Shown one piece after another: positions 11,508 to 23,068 of a stretch of 64,000 nt of DNA; within the stretch, counting starts at the first letter, position 1, and the number at the start of each line of letters is the position of its first letter. The translations under genes and the position numbers were made by a program. The notes beneath the pieces are model-generated. The model saw only the letters and a list, made by a program, of their open reading frames with translations, searched no databases and was not told where the DNA came from. Origin of the DNA: Symbiodinium microadriaticum. Its lineage: Eukaryota > Sar > Dinophyceae > Suessiales > Symbiodiniaceae. The DNA lies in the NCBI GenBank assembly GCA_001939145.1, contig LSRX01000068.1, positions 949,160-1,013,159 on the forward strand, written 5' to 3'.

Positions 11508-12284
11508 GCCTAGTTGCCCACAGAGTGGGGAGGGCTCAGGATTAAGGCTCTAGGGTTTAGGGTTGAGGGCTCAGGACTACCCCAAACCCTAAACCCTATG
11601 AGGCTCTAGGGTTTAGGGTTGAAGCCAGGAAAGCCCTGAGACCCAGCAAACTCGTCAAAAGGAGCGTTTCAGCCACAGGGAAAGGAAGCTATACCGGTGT
11701 TGAGCCCTCAGGACTATAAGGCTCTAGCGTTTAGGGTTGAGGGCTCAGGGTTGAGGGTGTTTAGGTGCTAGGACTCCATCATCCTATCAGAGTGGCTCCT
11801 CCTTGACTGACCAGGAGGGGCAGGTTTCTTGTACAAAGGGGCTGAATTTATGCTTGCTATAATAAGGGAACCATATCATTAACTATAGATACTATAGACC
11901 CCTATTATGGTAGCTGAGAATAAATCCCTTAACCCTGAAACCCTAAACCCTAAAGCCCTAAACCCTAAAATCCTTATCCCTAAAACCCTAAGCCCAAAAA
12001 ACCCTGAAACCGAAAAGCATCAAAATAGGCTCAAAAACCTTATATAATGGGGTCTTTGGGCCCAAAAGCCTGAAAGTATGAGTCCTTTGAGGGTAAGGGC
12101 TAGAGGAAAGCCCTAAACCCTAAACCCCTAAACCCTAAACCCAGAGGAAAGGCTGGGGGGGCCCCTTCTTTGGTGGCGAGATCCGAGGCGAGCGAGACCA
12201 ACCGAACGAAGAGGTGACCAGGGGACCGGCCCTCCAGGGCTACTCGGGGGTTCTAGGGGCCAGGGGTAGACCCTAAACCCTAAA

Positions 12285-12474
12285 CTCTATAAACCCTAAA
12301 CTCTCGAAACCTAAACCCCAAACTCTATAAACCCTAAACTCTCGAAACCTAAACCCCAAACTCTATAAACCCTAAACTCTCGAAACCTAAACCCCAAACT
12401 CTATAAACCCTAAACTCTCGAAACCTAAACCCCAAACTCTATAAACCCTAAACTCTCGAAACCTAAACCCTAAA
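12285..12474 (+). repeat. 38-bp tandem repeat of telomere-like words, 5 copies
   Basis: Unit CTCTATAAACCCTAAACTCT plus CGAAACCTAAACCCCAAA, five near-identical copies. It shows local tandem amplification of an already mutated CCCTAAA run. Confidence 0.9.
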
Positions 12475-13800
12475 CTCCTAAACCCTAAACGCCGCACCGT
12501 AAAGTGTAAACCCAGGGTTTAGGTTCTAGGGCTCTTGGGGCTTGGGGTTGTGGGGTCGAGAAAAGGTGGGTGCTATAAGGATTCTAACAATGCTTGTGCA
12601 CGGGGTCTCTATGATCTATGAGGGTTCTATACTAAACGGGTTCTGCGAGGAAGCATAAACCCTGAAGCCCTGAAACCCAAACCGATGGCAGAATTTGTGG
12701 ACAAGGAGCTGGCAAGGATGCACCTCTGCAGCAAGATTAGTGCTTGGTTCTAGTTTCGGAGCCTTTGCGCTTCGGCTTTCGATTTGGTGGCGGTGAGGAG
12801 GAGGTGACTCGGACCGAAAACGGATGCTGATGTATTAAGTCTCCGTGGGGACTGCAAAGAATGCTACTACTATGTGTGGAGCCTGACCCCCTGCACAAGT
12901 CAACCTAGAGTCAGCAAGGTAAGCTAGAAAGCAGCACAACTGGAGCAGTTGTTTGAATTCTCATAGAACATGGAAGCATAGGTCTGAAAAATAAAGCAGT
13001 CTAAGCAAATGGATACATGCACAAGCTTGACTGCGCCTTATACGTAGTTCGTGCACGAAACTGTTTGGAGTGATCGCGGACAATCTCAGCTTCCGGCTAC
13101 TTCCGGCATGGCAGCTGTCGTTGCCAAAAAGTCTGCTGCAACTGCTTGTGCAGTCGCCTGCATGCGAGAGTTGCCTCTGTGGGGTTTTGGGTTTCGGTTA
13201 AGGGTTTAGGGAGTGTAGGGTTCAGATGCAGCGACTCGTAAGGGCCTCCTTGTATTCAGATGGGAGATAGGCTCGGAATGCGGTCAGAAGGGTCTTACGT
13301 CAGCAGCCAGACATTCCGCCACCGAGCATTTTCTAGTTTACATGGCGCGGCAAAGGTGCCTCTGGCTGAGTGCTTAGGGCTTAGGATATATGGCCGCCCG
13401 AGGATGTGAAAGGCCAGGTATTTATTGAGCACGGAAGCTGAATACCTCTCTTCAATACCTCCAATCCGGTCTACTTCAAGAACCGGAGACTGGCACTATA
13501 CATTCCTGAAACTTGATACTGCTTCGTAGTGCCTTGCCGAACTCGCAGGCCTCGAGGTAACCTGGACCCTCCCTCTTCCCTCTCTTTAAACAAGGCAAAC
13601 CCTGAGCCCTGTACCCTGAATCCTACCTTGAACCCTACATAATGGTAGTTATGGCCCCCTTTGTTACAGGGTATAACCGCTAAACGAATAGGTTTTTTGG
13701 ATCTGCAGGAAACGCTCTAGAGCCTAAACCCTAAACCCTAAACCCTAGGTAGGGCCTAAACCCTAAACTCCTAAACTCCTAAACCTCCAACCCTAATGCT

Positions 13801-14025
13801 CTAAATCACACGCGCCCTGGCCTTGGCTCCCCTCGCAGACGCTGCTCCTGCGAGTGTCCCCGGTGGATAGGCCGGTGCCTTGCAACGTAGCAGTACGTAC
13901 ATAATCGGCAAGACATGCATTCTAACTTCATTGGAATCCAATTTGAATGTCAATAGAACCCTATATAACATATGTGCCTTATCGCGCAGTGTGCCAAAGT
14001 TATCTAACGTCGCTACAAAACCCAT
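13801..14025 (-). other. Open frame of 74 codons, unconfirmed
   Basis: GFVATLDNFGTLRDKAHMLY ... an alanine-rich end AGAASARGAKARARVI. AT-rich first half, GC-rich end. A plus-strand frame of 96 codons overlaps. No family. Confidence 0.22.
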
Positions 14026-14299
14026 CGATCTTCAAAACGATCCTCCGACTCCGGATCTGGCTGGGAGGGTCAACATATCATGGACCCTCGGCTCCAAAAC
14101 CCCGGAACCAATCCTAAATTCTCAAACCATCACAACCTTGCATATCGTTAAACCAGCCTTGAATCCGTAACACCCTCTAATTACACTTGAAGCTTAGGCG
14201 CTTAGGGGCTTTGGGTTTAGGGGTCTAGGGGCTTAGGGGTTTAAGGGTTTAGGGGCTTTGGGGTTTAAAGTTTAGGGTTTAGGATCTGGGGGTGAGGGT

Positions 14300-14470
14300 T
14301 GAAGCAGTTCCTACATGGGTTCAGGATTTTGAAGGTTTTAGAGTCTAGAGTTCATAGGGGGTCTGAGAAGTTCAGCGTTTGCAAGTTTCAGTGGGGTTTT
14401 CGTGCGCTTGGACTTAGGGTCAGTGGGTGTGCGGATGGTTAATTTCGTTTCATGTGTTTGGTTGGAGCTG
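14300..14470 (+). repeat. Duplication block inverted relative to copy B
   Basis: The stretch from 'gaagcagttcctacatggg' to 'catgtgtttggttggag' is the reverse complement of 25300-25465, while the blocks on either side are in direct orientation. This is a local inversion of about 165 bp in one copy. Confidence 0.8.
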
Positions 14471-14667
14471 TAAGCCCCTAAACCCCTAAACCCCTAAACC
14501 CAAAGCCCCTAAGCGCCTAAAGCCCCTAAATCCCTAAGCGCCTAAGCCCCTAAATCCCTCTAAGCACTGGGGACGACGCAGCTGGGCCAGGGCCGCATCA
14601 AGAGATCGGCAACCAGAGCGGTGTGATAATCGGGCCTCAACAAGTGAGTAATGTCGGGGCCTTATTC

Positions 14668-14754
14668 AGAGGCTCCTTAGTAGTTCCTTTTTGGGATTAC
14701 CTTATAGGATTCTAAAGATAAACCATAAAAAGGAACTACTTAGGAGCCTATGGG
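14668..14754 (+). mobile_element. Palindromic MITE family 1
   Basis: GGCTCCTTAGTAGTTCC ... GGAACTACTTAGGAGCC, with centre GGGATTACCTTATAGGATTC. The left tip is degraded. The corresponding site in copy B (about 25688, ccttaacaattagactaggg) has no element. Confidence 0.8.
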
Positions 14755-15059
14755 TAATCATTAGGATAGGGCTTTAGGGTTTAGGGTTTAGGGTTTAGGT
14801 GGGTTCGCGTAATGTAGGGGCCTTAGGGGTTTAGGGGTTTAAGGTTTAGGGTGAGCAGTTCTCTAAATTAGGGTCCCTTTTAGTGTTCCTTAAACTGTAG
14901 GGGCCTTAATCATTAGAATAGGGTTTTGGGCTCCTGTATACTATGGCTGTAAAAAGGACTAGTATTGGTAGGCACGTGGTTCTCTAAATTAGGATCCCTT
15001 TTAGCGTTCCTTAAAGGGGTCTATAAGAATTTCGTAAGAGTACTATAAGACTATAAGGC

Positions 15060-15520
15060 CTCAACAAGTCTGTTTAGGGATTTAGGCTTTAGGGTTTTGG
15101 GTTCAAGGGTTTCGGGTTTAGGGTTTTGGGGCTTAGGGGTCTAAGGGGTTCAGGGCTCAAGGGGCTAAGGGTTTAGGGTTTCGGGTTCATGGGGTTTAGG
15201 GTTTTGGGTGCAAGGGTTTAGGGCTCAGGGGGTTTAGGGTTTAGGGTTCAAGGGTTTAGGGTCTTAGGTTTTGGGTTCAAGGGGTTTTGGGTTTTAGGTG
15301 CCAGGGTTTAGGGTTTAGTGCTCAGGGGGTTTAGGGTTTAGGGTTCAAGGGGTTTCGGATTTAGAGTTTTTGGGTTGAAGGGTTTAGGGTTTTGGGTCCA
15401 AGGGTTTAGGCTTTGGGGTTTTTGGGTTTAGGGTGTAAGTTTAATTAGGGTTTGGGATGTTGGGGTTTAGGGGTTTTTAGGGTTGGGGCTTAGGTGGGTT
15501 CGGGGTTTGAGGCGATTTAC
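15060..15520 (+). repeat. TTTAGGG-like degenerate block
   Basis: About 460 bp of degenerate GGGTTTAGGGTTTTGGG-type units. No gene; the low-complexity G/T bias explains any open frames. Confidence 0.85.
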
Positions 15521-16559
15521 CATGCCCAGAGTGGCCCCAAAAGCCCCCTTAACCCCAAATAACCTACCCTTTTTCAGGACTGAATGAACTAAGGAATCNG
15601 GGGGGGTAGGTGTTGGGGGTTTAGCGTCTCAAGACATGGAATCGTGACGGGATGTGGGGTGGTCACCTATTCGTCGCCGAGGATTTTGGAACCCAAAAAA
15701 AGGAGTTGTGTAATCAAGTAGAAATGATGATTTGGGATTTCAACATAGTATGATTAATGTCAAGGGGCATTTAGGGGTGGAATCTGCACGTGTGCGTGTA
15801 TCGAGTGAGGGACTGTGAGGGAATGGTGTCCTGATTCTGCACCCTGATCGGACAGTGGGTCCTACTGATTGTTCCTAGTCGGGCTCGTCCCAACAACTGA
15901 TGGGCAAGGAGGACTGTACTCAGTACTCAGCCCCGAACTAACTAAGCCCCTAATTAGCACAGGAAACCCATCAAGTAAAAGGGCATAGAAGTCCCCGAAA
16001 CACTGATTATCCAGACCAACACACTGTGCGCAAGGCACAGGTTTGGAAGGCAAGTGAGAGCGTCGGGGGTTCGGGACCGTTAAGTGTTTGCGTTTGGGGC
16101 TTAGGGTCTAGGGTTTAGGGTTAGCTATACACAACAAGCGTGTACATGGAACTAGATACGACATTACAATACAAGTCTTCATAGCAATGTTGTCAACATC
16201 ATTCTAGAAGATTTCACTGCTACTGTCATAAAACCTAAACTCCAAATCCCCTACATCCTAATCCCTAAACCCTGAATCCTAAACCCTAAACTTCATCCTC
16301 AACCCTAAACCCTAAACCCTGAGCCCTAAACTTTAAACCCTAAATCCTGAACCCTAAACGCTAAACCCTAAACCCTAAAATCTCTACGTGCGGATGTGTC
16401 AGGTCACGCCGACACCCATCTCCCTACGTCTCCCAAAGACCTACAGAGTACATTAAATTTGGTGTTGAAGGCTTAGGGATTATAACCCTAAACCCTCAAT
16501 CCTAAAGCCCTCAATCCCTAAACCGGGTTTAGGATAGAGGTTTAGGGGTTTAGGGTTTA

Positions 16560-16660
16560 CCTTAACCCCAAATAACCTACCCTTTTTCAGGACTTATATA
16601 AAGAAACTAGAATAAGGAACCCTCAAAAGGGAGGTTCTTTAGGGTCCCAGGCAGCGATTG
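16560..16660. repeat. Dispersed repeat (AACCCCAAATAACCTACCC)
   Basis: Starts CCTTAACCCCAAATAACCTA, and CTTTTTCAGGACT follows. Also present at 15548-15600 and 60745-60845, with a weak relative at 38950-39045. The 16.6-kb copy holds a small inverted repeat (AAGGAACCCTC...GAGGTTCTTT). Confidence 0.6.
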
Positions 16661-17529
16661 TAACGGGTTAAGGATGGACGAGGCCGTAGGCTTTAGGATT
16701 TATAAGGGTTTAGGATTTATATCATAGCTAGGAGATGGATTTCGGGTTGGAGCTTAGGGTTTAGGGTTTAAGCTTAAGGTTTAGTAAGGCTCACTACTGA
16801 CACAACTCAAGAGCGCGACGAAAAGTAAAATGCTCTTAGAGCACTCAGCAAACCCTTGTTCCCGAAACCCCAAAACAAACCATAAGCCCCTATTACCTAG
16901 ACCCTCCATCTGCCCTCTAAAGACCCTAAGCACCCTTAATTTGGGACCATATACTCCTATTTGAGGGTACTTGGAGGGTCTTGCTAAGCAAGAGAAAAAC
17001 ACTCGACTCCAAGCCAACGGCTCGTCTTTGGCCCGTTCCTGTGGCTGCTTTGGCCACCTGCCCAGAAGCCGTACTTTCAGCCCTCATGGACAGACCCTGG
17101 GGGAACCTCAAACCGCTCGTTTGCCCTATGCAACCCGTTCGAAATAGTGGGCTTGGGGTTATCGCGAGAGGCCTGCAGGATGTATTGCAATCCTCGACTT
17201 TCGGTGTTGCGGAGGTGTTTCAGCCTTCTGTTATATTTGCTTGTACCTCATGCTGACGAAGACATTTGCAGGAATTGCGGACGCAGGCCTGCAAGTCCGG
17301 CAGCCTCTGTCTTGTAGTGATTCAGGCTTCACCCTGAACAATCCCACCTCATAAAGCACTCGCAAATACTTTCAATTCCCCAAATCCCTAAACTCTAAAC
17401 CCCAATACACAGCTAAACCCGGAATACCCTCAAACCCAAACCCCTATCAAACCCCAACCACACAACTAGCCTTCAACTCACAGCCTATAAGCCCTGAACC
17501 CTGTAACCCGTAACCCTAAACCCAGCACA

Positions 17530-17600
17530 GCCTCCCCAGCCGCTCTTCCAGGCGTTGCACCGCATTCCGGAGTGCCCGAAGCTCTGCCTTGAGAAGGAAA
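17530..17600. other. Conserved exon-like island, copy A (pair at 30090-30165)
   Basis: The plus strand after CTCCCCAG reads PLFQALHRIPECPKLCLEKE here and RLFQALHRIPESPKLCLEKE in copy B, where 21 of 25 codons end in G/C. The frame is kept over 20 codons; a 1-nt difference follows. The minus strand also gives a coiled-coil-like frame. Probably a duplicated exon; no family recognised. Confidence 0.4.
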
Positions 17601-17614
17601 CGGCCCAAAACTCT

Positions 17615-17845
17615 GGTCATATATGTATGTATGTATATATATATATATATGTATGCATAGATATGTATGTATTCAGTTGTTTGTTCATTTATTTAAGCAT
17701 GTGTGTCGTTGTTTACTTATTTGCTTATTTCTTCATTTGTTTGTATACTTATTTATTTAAATGCTTATCTAATTTAAGTATGCATGTACGTACGTATGTA
17801 TATGTATATGTATAAGTGCATAGCTCTCTCTCTCTCTCTCTACAC
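17615..17845. repeat. Microsatellite cluster in copy A
   Basis: TATG, TA, ATTT and CT repeats. It replaces the first half of the exon-like block seen in copy B at 31955. Confidence 0.9.
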
Positions 17846-17933
17846 ATACACCCCGCGCCGAAGCCCTGAAACTGCGCATCTTCAGTTCAACTCCCCAAGC
17901 CTGCCCTAAACCCTAAACCCTAAACTTTGGGTA

Positions 17934-18036
17934 CTGCCCCCCATACAGTAACAGTCTATAATTAATAGGCCTACTATTAAGAGCCTTATATATCCATATT
18001 ATGAATATTAACTCAACTGTTACTGAGCGGGGGCAG
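17934..18036. mobile_element. Palindromic MITE family 3
   Basis: CTGCCCCCCATACAGTAACA ... AACTGTTACTGAGCGGGGGCAG, 103 bp, flanked by TA on both sides. The second copy is at 44817-44912. Confidence 0.82.
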
Positions 18037-18860
18037 TATCCGACCTAAACCCTATAAAGTGCAACGACTGAATCTCAAACCCCCTGCACTGAACCGAAGC
18101 TCCTACCTCTAAGCCCTATCCCAAAAACCAACCCGAAACCCCAATAAAGGCCTCCACAACAACTAGCTTAGAACGCTACATTAGTAGGATCGATGTTATC
18201 AGAACCCTCAGCAGTAGGATCCTTGTTATAGTAGCAAGAAGCCCAAGCATATTACAACTACAGAAGACATGCAGAAGACGCTAAACCCCTAGCCCTAGGC
18301 CTTATCCCTAAACCTGAAACCCCTAAACCCTGCACCCTAACCCCAACAAAAAACGGAATTTCTTCGGGCCTCGCTGCCCTCCATTCCGGATCGATGGGCT
18401 CGGCTCAGATTTGTCGATGATGGCTTTAAGGCTCCTAATTGGGGCTTAGGGTTTAGGGTTTCCTATGGGGCTTAGGGGGTCTATAGTGCTTGAAAGGGTT
18501 TCTGTCTTTGAGGGTTGAATGGTTCTGGTTATCGTTCAAGCTGCTCAGGGCTTTAGAACTTACAGTTTTGGTGTTTTAGGGCTTGTGCGTTGACTGTGCC
18601 CGCGGTTTTATGGCTCATGAACTTTGGAGCCATTGTCATTGCCAACAGCCCTCCGCGGAGGTGAGGGGAAGGGTTGTGTTTAAGGTTTGGCTCTTGGCTC
18701 AGGGCTTCAGAAACTTCGGGTCAGAGGCGAGGGGCGGATATGTCGAGATCCGTCTGAGTCTGTGACGTCTCCGACAGGTTTAGGGGTTTCCCTACACCCT
18801 GAGCCCGAGACCCTGAAGCCCTAAACTCAAGTTTAGGGTTGAGGGCATTTTTGCTTACCG

Positions 18861-18905
18861 CTCTTGCACTGTTCGGCCTCGGATGTGGTTTGCAGGTCCT
18901 CTGAG
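18861..18905 (-). other. Splice-donor-bearing island conserved in both copies
   Basis: On the minus strand GTGCTGCTGGCTCAG|AGGAC...AAGAGCG|GTAAGC; copy B (about 32733-32770) keeps the CTCAG and GTAAGC but has lost 5 nt inside. A possible small exon (DLQTTSEAEQCKS) that is frameshifted in copy B. Confidence 0.3.
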
Positions 18906-19454
18906 CCAGCAGCACATGAGAACCCTTGAACCCTAAACCCCCGTCCCCTGAAACACTTACGCATAAACCCCCCAACCCCCAAGAGCCCTTAAACCCCGGT
19001 ATAAGCCCTATACTACAAGGTCAGGTAAAACGTAGGTTTAGGGGGCAAGGTCTCTGTGGTTTAAGGCCCTATATGGAAGATACACCCTCAACCCTGGAAG
19101 CTGAGGTTTCAGAGGATGATGCCTTGCAGTTTCTTATTGAAGGGGGCTTTTTTTCGGCGTCTATGGTTATAAGTAGAAGGGCCGAGTCTGGGGCTAGAAG
19201 TTGTGGCATGCGCCGAGCTTCTTCCTGGAACGCGAATGAGGACTCAGGGCTCCTCGGGCTTGGGGAATTTGGAGAAGAGGAGGTTGTTCATGAGTTTGTG
19301 GACAAAGTGCAGACTCTTGATGTGAGCCCTAAACCCTAAACCCTAAACCCTATACCCTAAACCCTAAACCGTCTACTTCGCCCAAGGGACGCGGCAAAAC
19401 TCATGTCCTAAACCTGAACACTGCAAATCAAGCCCTAAACCCTGTACCAAGCAA

Positions 19455-19486
19455 CCTGTCTATCTATCCATCTGTCTATCTATCTA

Positions 19487-19517
<31 letters not shown>

Positions 19518-19530
19518 ACTATCTCTCTAT
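19455..19530. repeat. (CTAT)n microsatellite
   Basis: CTATCTATCTAT units with few interruptions; not present in copy B. Confidence 0.9.
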
Positions 19531-19739
19531 CTATTTATACACACATACATAGTATGTACATAATTAATTATGTAATATCTATATATAAGTCGATAGATAT
19601 CTTTTCGAATATGTCTACACACTATACAGGCACATTAATGGTTTGGGTTGGATATGCGCAATGCCCGGATGCCTTTCCAAGCAATTTCACCCTACACATT
19701 ACTATAGTCCCCAAACCGCCTGAACCATGCAGAGCACAC

Positions 19740-19900
19740 ATGCAGTTTCGTGAGCACGATTTTCGAAAGGTCGACAAATCATGCATGCAGTCGCGGGAGG
19801 ACGAAATCCTCTCGACGGTCTTGGGTCCTAGCCTAGGCCTCACCAAAACGCGCAAACGTCAGCAAACCGTCCAGTCACGTCTGCACACGAAAAGTGCATG
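19740..19900 (+). other. Conserved open block in copies A and B
   Basis: About 52 codons without indels between copies (MQFREHDFRKVDKSCMQSRE here; MQFHEHDFRKVDKSCMQSRE at 33676). About a quarter of the changes are silent, which is close to neutral. It may be an old exon or simply conserved spacer. The plus frame is open for 153 codons in copy A but breaks soon after this block in copy B. Confidence 0.35.
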
Positions 19901-20208
19901 GGCAATCAAGGTCAACATTGGTCAAGCCTCTTTGGACCTGCCAATCGTCTCAGAGCTACTCGACACTCTCTTCGATGTCGTAGCCCGACTGGATCATGTG
20001 TGGGCATTGTTTTAAGGCTTACATGGGCCCCACAAGTATGTAGAATAGTCGCCTTTTGCAAGTGTTGGGCCATTACGCTACTGTTACCTACTTTGCGGGG
20101 TTTAGGTACGCCACCTTCGGCATAAGTCGGGATTGAGGATTCCATAAAATGCTGCACCTTACGCTACAGAGAGACAACTTTCGGCTCTCTTGTCGAAGGC
20201 TGAAGGTA

Positions 20209-20299
20209 CCCATAGGCTCCTAAGTAGTTCCTTTTTATGGTTCATATTTAGAATCCTATAAGGTAATCCCAAAAAAGGAACTACTAAGGAGCCTATGGG
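20209..20299 (-). mobile_element. Palindromic MITE family 1, copy in duplication copy A
   Basis: 91 bp. The ends are near-perfect inverted repeats (CCCATAGGCTCCTAAGTAGT at left, its complement at right) with TA on both sides. Copy B at about 36325-36345 has the same flanks joined without the element (gttgaaggcactctaccttg), so this is a filled/empty pair proving insertion at TA. No coding capacity. The ends and TA target are Tc1/mariner (Stowaway)-like; the source transposase is not in the window. Confidence 0.85.
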
Positions 20300-21111
20300 T
20301 ACTTTACCTTTGAGCCCCCCCACAGGGCGCAGAAAGCCTCCGTGCTTGGGACGTGGAGCGCCATACCCCAGGGCACCGTGAACACAACATTAACAGAAGT
20401 AACACCTAAACCCGAAACCATCCTAAACCATCCTGAACCATCCTAAACCATCCTAAACCCTTAAACCCTAAACCATCCTAACCCCTCAACCCTAAACCCT
20501 AAACCATCCTAACCCCATTAACCCTAAACCCTAAACGATCCTAAATCCTTAGCCCTAAAACCCCCTACTGTGATGCCTTGAGCTCTTCCGGAATGGTGGA
20601 GTCCCCTGTGCCGCCGCCGTCCACCTGGCTTAGGAAGGGGAGCAGATTGGGAAGTTTAATTCTTCAGGTTTCTGTGGGGGTTTGTGTAACTGAAACTAGG
20701 GCTAAACCCTAAACCAGGGGGAACAAAAACGAAACCAAAAACCCTGAACCCGAAACCCAAAGCTCTAAGAAATCCAACATCTCCTTCGAATCAAAATCCT
20801 CAACCCTAAACCAGATGAGGCCCTAAACTTCGTTCGCAAGCGCTTCGCGAATTTCTGCTTCTGCATCGTAACTTTCGCGGCTCCAGATGCTGTGGGCGGG
20901 CCTGGGGTTTAGGATTTTAAATGAGAGGTTCCTGGTTTGGATTTGGGGTTTAAGCAGTTTTGCATTGTGGGGCAAATAGGACATTGGGCTTAGACAGGAC
21001 CTGCACTCACGACTCGCCACATCGAGGCTCGCAAACTGATGCAGAAACGAGGGCGTTAGATGCTACCCTAAACTCTTAGGGCCTAAACCCCACCCCTAAA
21101 CCCTGAATCCT

Positions 21112-21112
21112 C

Positions 21113-21176
<64 letters not shown>

Positions 21177-21183
21177 CCCGACG

Positions 21184-21232
<49 letters not shown>

Positions 21233-21240
21233 GTACTTGT
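21112..21240. repeat. (CTA)n trinucleotide repeat ending copy A
   Basis: About 35 CTA units with a CCCCGACGA interruption; matches 37318-37380 in copy B and marks the end of detectable homology. Confidence 0.95.
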
Positions 21241-21592
21241 ACTAATGCCACAACTGGTGCTGGTGCTCCACTGCCTCGACTGGCAAACGAATTTCTCGAT
21301 GGTGATGGTGCTGGAAGGGCAGCGCCTGCTCAACATGCTCTTCTGTGGTAAGCTGCTGGTAACAGCATGAAATAGCAAAGCATGAGAAGCACCTAATCTT
21401 CAGTGCACTTTGCACCATGTAGGTGGACAGGCCGAACGGGTCGAACACCGCGGGAGCCGACCTTCGCCTTCATTTTACGAAGACATGTCTGGCCCCCCCA
21501 GTAGGCAGCATGAACAGGGCCGGTTACTTTGCACCAGCCCGAAATCTCGCTAGGCACACGCATGCTTCCATCTAGGCTCAACGGTATCAACA

Positions 21593-22716
21593 TCAAGACC
21601 AGTGCGCATGGGCGCCCCAGGTCACCAAGGATCCATCGGCAAGGATCGCAGCAAACACCTTTCTGGAGGCCTGGAGATGCTTGACGTCCTTGAGCTGCGC
21701 TTGCACCATGCTGCTGTCTCCGCCTTGCTCCGCATCGCCCCAAGTGACAACAGATCCATCCTTGAGGATGGCAGCAAAAGCTTTGTCTGTGGCCTGGATC
21801 TGCACTACATCTACCAGCTGTTTCTGCACGGCAGTGCTGTCACCACCCTGATCTGCATCACCCCAGGTTACCAGGGATCCGTCGCCTCGGAGGGCTGCAA
21901 AGGCACCGCCCGAGGCCTGAATCGCTTGGACGTTGCTCAGCCGCTCGATGGACCCGATGTCCTCAGCACAATCCGAGAAGCAAAGGCACGGCTCCATCTC
22001 CCCCCATGTCACCACGGCTCGTGAGCCAGTGATGGCAGCAAAGGACCTCGCGGAGGCTTGGACTTGCTTCACGTCCCTCAGCTTGCCCTGAACTTCACTG
22101 CTGTCCCCGCCATATTGGTCATCGCCCCAGGTCACAACGGATCCATCTGCCAGGATCGCGGCGAAGGCGGCGCGGGTTGCTTGGATGTGCAGCACGTTTT
22201 TCAGCCTGTCCTGAACCGAGCTGCTATTGCCACCATAGTCGGCATCGCCCCAAGTGACAACAGAACCATCGTCAAGGATGGCTGCAAAAGCTGTGTGAGT
22301 CGACTGGATGTGTCGAACCTGCTGCAATCGCTCCTGCACTTTGCTGCTATCCCCACCATAGTCCACATCACCCCAGGTCACCACTGACCCATCTTGGCGG
22401 ATCGCAGCAAAGGCATTTTGCGTGGCCTGGATCTTCTGAACGGTCTTAAGCTGGTCCTGAACGGCACTACAGTCGCCTCCATAGTCCGCATTGCCCCATG
22501 CGACAACAGATCCATCAGTTAAGATGGCGGCGAAAGCTCGGAACGAAGCTTGAATGCGCTGCACGCCCCTCAGGAGATGCTGCGCGTCACTGCTATCACC
22601 GCCACAGGCAGCATCACCCCAGGTGACAACAGACCCGTCACTCAGGGTTGCAGCAAAGGCTTTGTGATTGGCCTGGACGTGCTTCACATCCTTCAGGCGA
22701 TCCCGCACAGCACTGC
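21593..22716 (-). CDS. RCC1-like repeat protein, main 3' exon (about nine repeats)
   Basis: This exon encodes about 374 codons made almost entirely of a 36-41-residue repeat. Each unit has an 'IQA..AFAAI..DGSVVTWGDA..GGDSS.VQ..L' pattern, which is the RCC1/HERC-type beta-propeller repeat common in Symbiodinium. I count nine units; the sixth is degenerate (TWGEMEPCLCF), and the last ends TWGAHAHWS before TGA at 21593-21595. The family is usually a protein-interaction propeller (GTPase exchange or ubiquitin-ligase scaffold); the specific role here is unknown. The open frame does not start with ATG. It begins after a CTAG acceptor at 22717, and joining it to the exon at 23069-23153 restores a canonical GGDSSAVRDRL repeat junction, so the first two bases complete a split codon. 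The antisense strand also shows open frames, but they lack repeat logic. Coding GC content is far higher than in the flanks. Confidence is high for the family and strand, low for function. Confidence 0.9.
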
Positions 22717-23068
22717 CTAGGGCTGACAGGGGACAAGATAAGCAGACTTCCCACCCTGAGCGCCTTTACTTTCGCAGCTGTCGCACATGTAAATACTATA
22801 TCATGTACCCATCGGGAACACGAAGCGCAACCAACAAACAATCTGAGGGTATTGCTTCTCGAGTTCGATGCCATTTTGACCCCACCTAATCAACTACAGT
22901 ACTCTGTAAGCTCAGGATGTGCGTTTTAAAAGGGCAAGTCGTCAAGGAGTCGAACTTAAATTTCAGTAAATCTCACTTTGTGGCCATGCCCTCGTACGAT
23001 ATTTCACTAGCATACTGTACACTACACGTGTAGTATACCATTTATACTACATCACAGGCCCAGGTGGC
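22717..23068 (-). other. GC-AG intron of RCC1-like gene
   Basis: The intron begins GCCACC and ends CCCTAG|GC on the minus strand. The boundaries are set by restoring the GGDSSAV repeat. The sequence is AT-rich and full of TAGTA/TACTA/GTAC words, unlike the telomere-like repeats elsewhere. Confidence 0.6.

Larger units (their letters stand above)
6300..14080. other. Gene-poor region, mixed telomere-like runs and islands
   Basis: Holds the microsatellites at 8.1-9.4 kb, the 38-bp tandem repeat, and islands at 9890-9950, 10500-10545, 10990-11100, 12685-12740, 13086-13157 and 13300-13335. The last groups often carry CAG acceptors or GTAAG donors on the minus strand, but plus-strand frames are open too. 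No gene can be named. Confidence 0.5.
14085..21240 (+). repeat. Segmental duplication, copy A
   Basis: Many anchor blocks recur in the same order downstream: 14091-14190 with 25171-25270; 14575-14660 with 25583-25680; 15600-15800 with 29010-29240; 16130-16230 with 29510-29610; 17520-17610 with 30080-30175; 18740-19035 with 32670-32915; 19740-20000 with 33670-33960; 20098-20160 with 36228-36300; 20575-20650 with 36580-36650; 20950-21070 with 37135-37270; the CTA repeat 21115-21235 with 37318-37380. Identity within blocks looks roughly 70-90 percent by eye, with many indels. It holds no confident gene of its own. Confidence 0.85.

Noticed and set aside
21602..22387. Plus-strand open frames of 109-140 codons opposite the RCC1-like exon
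   Set aside because: They are antisense shadows of a GC-rich repetitive gene; the repeat logic and conserved TWGD/GGDSS motifs are on the minus strand.
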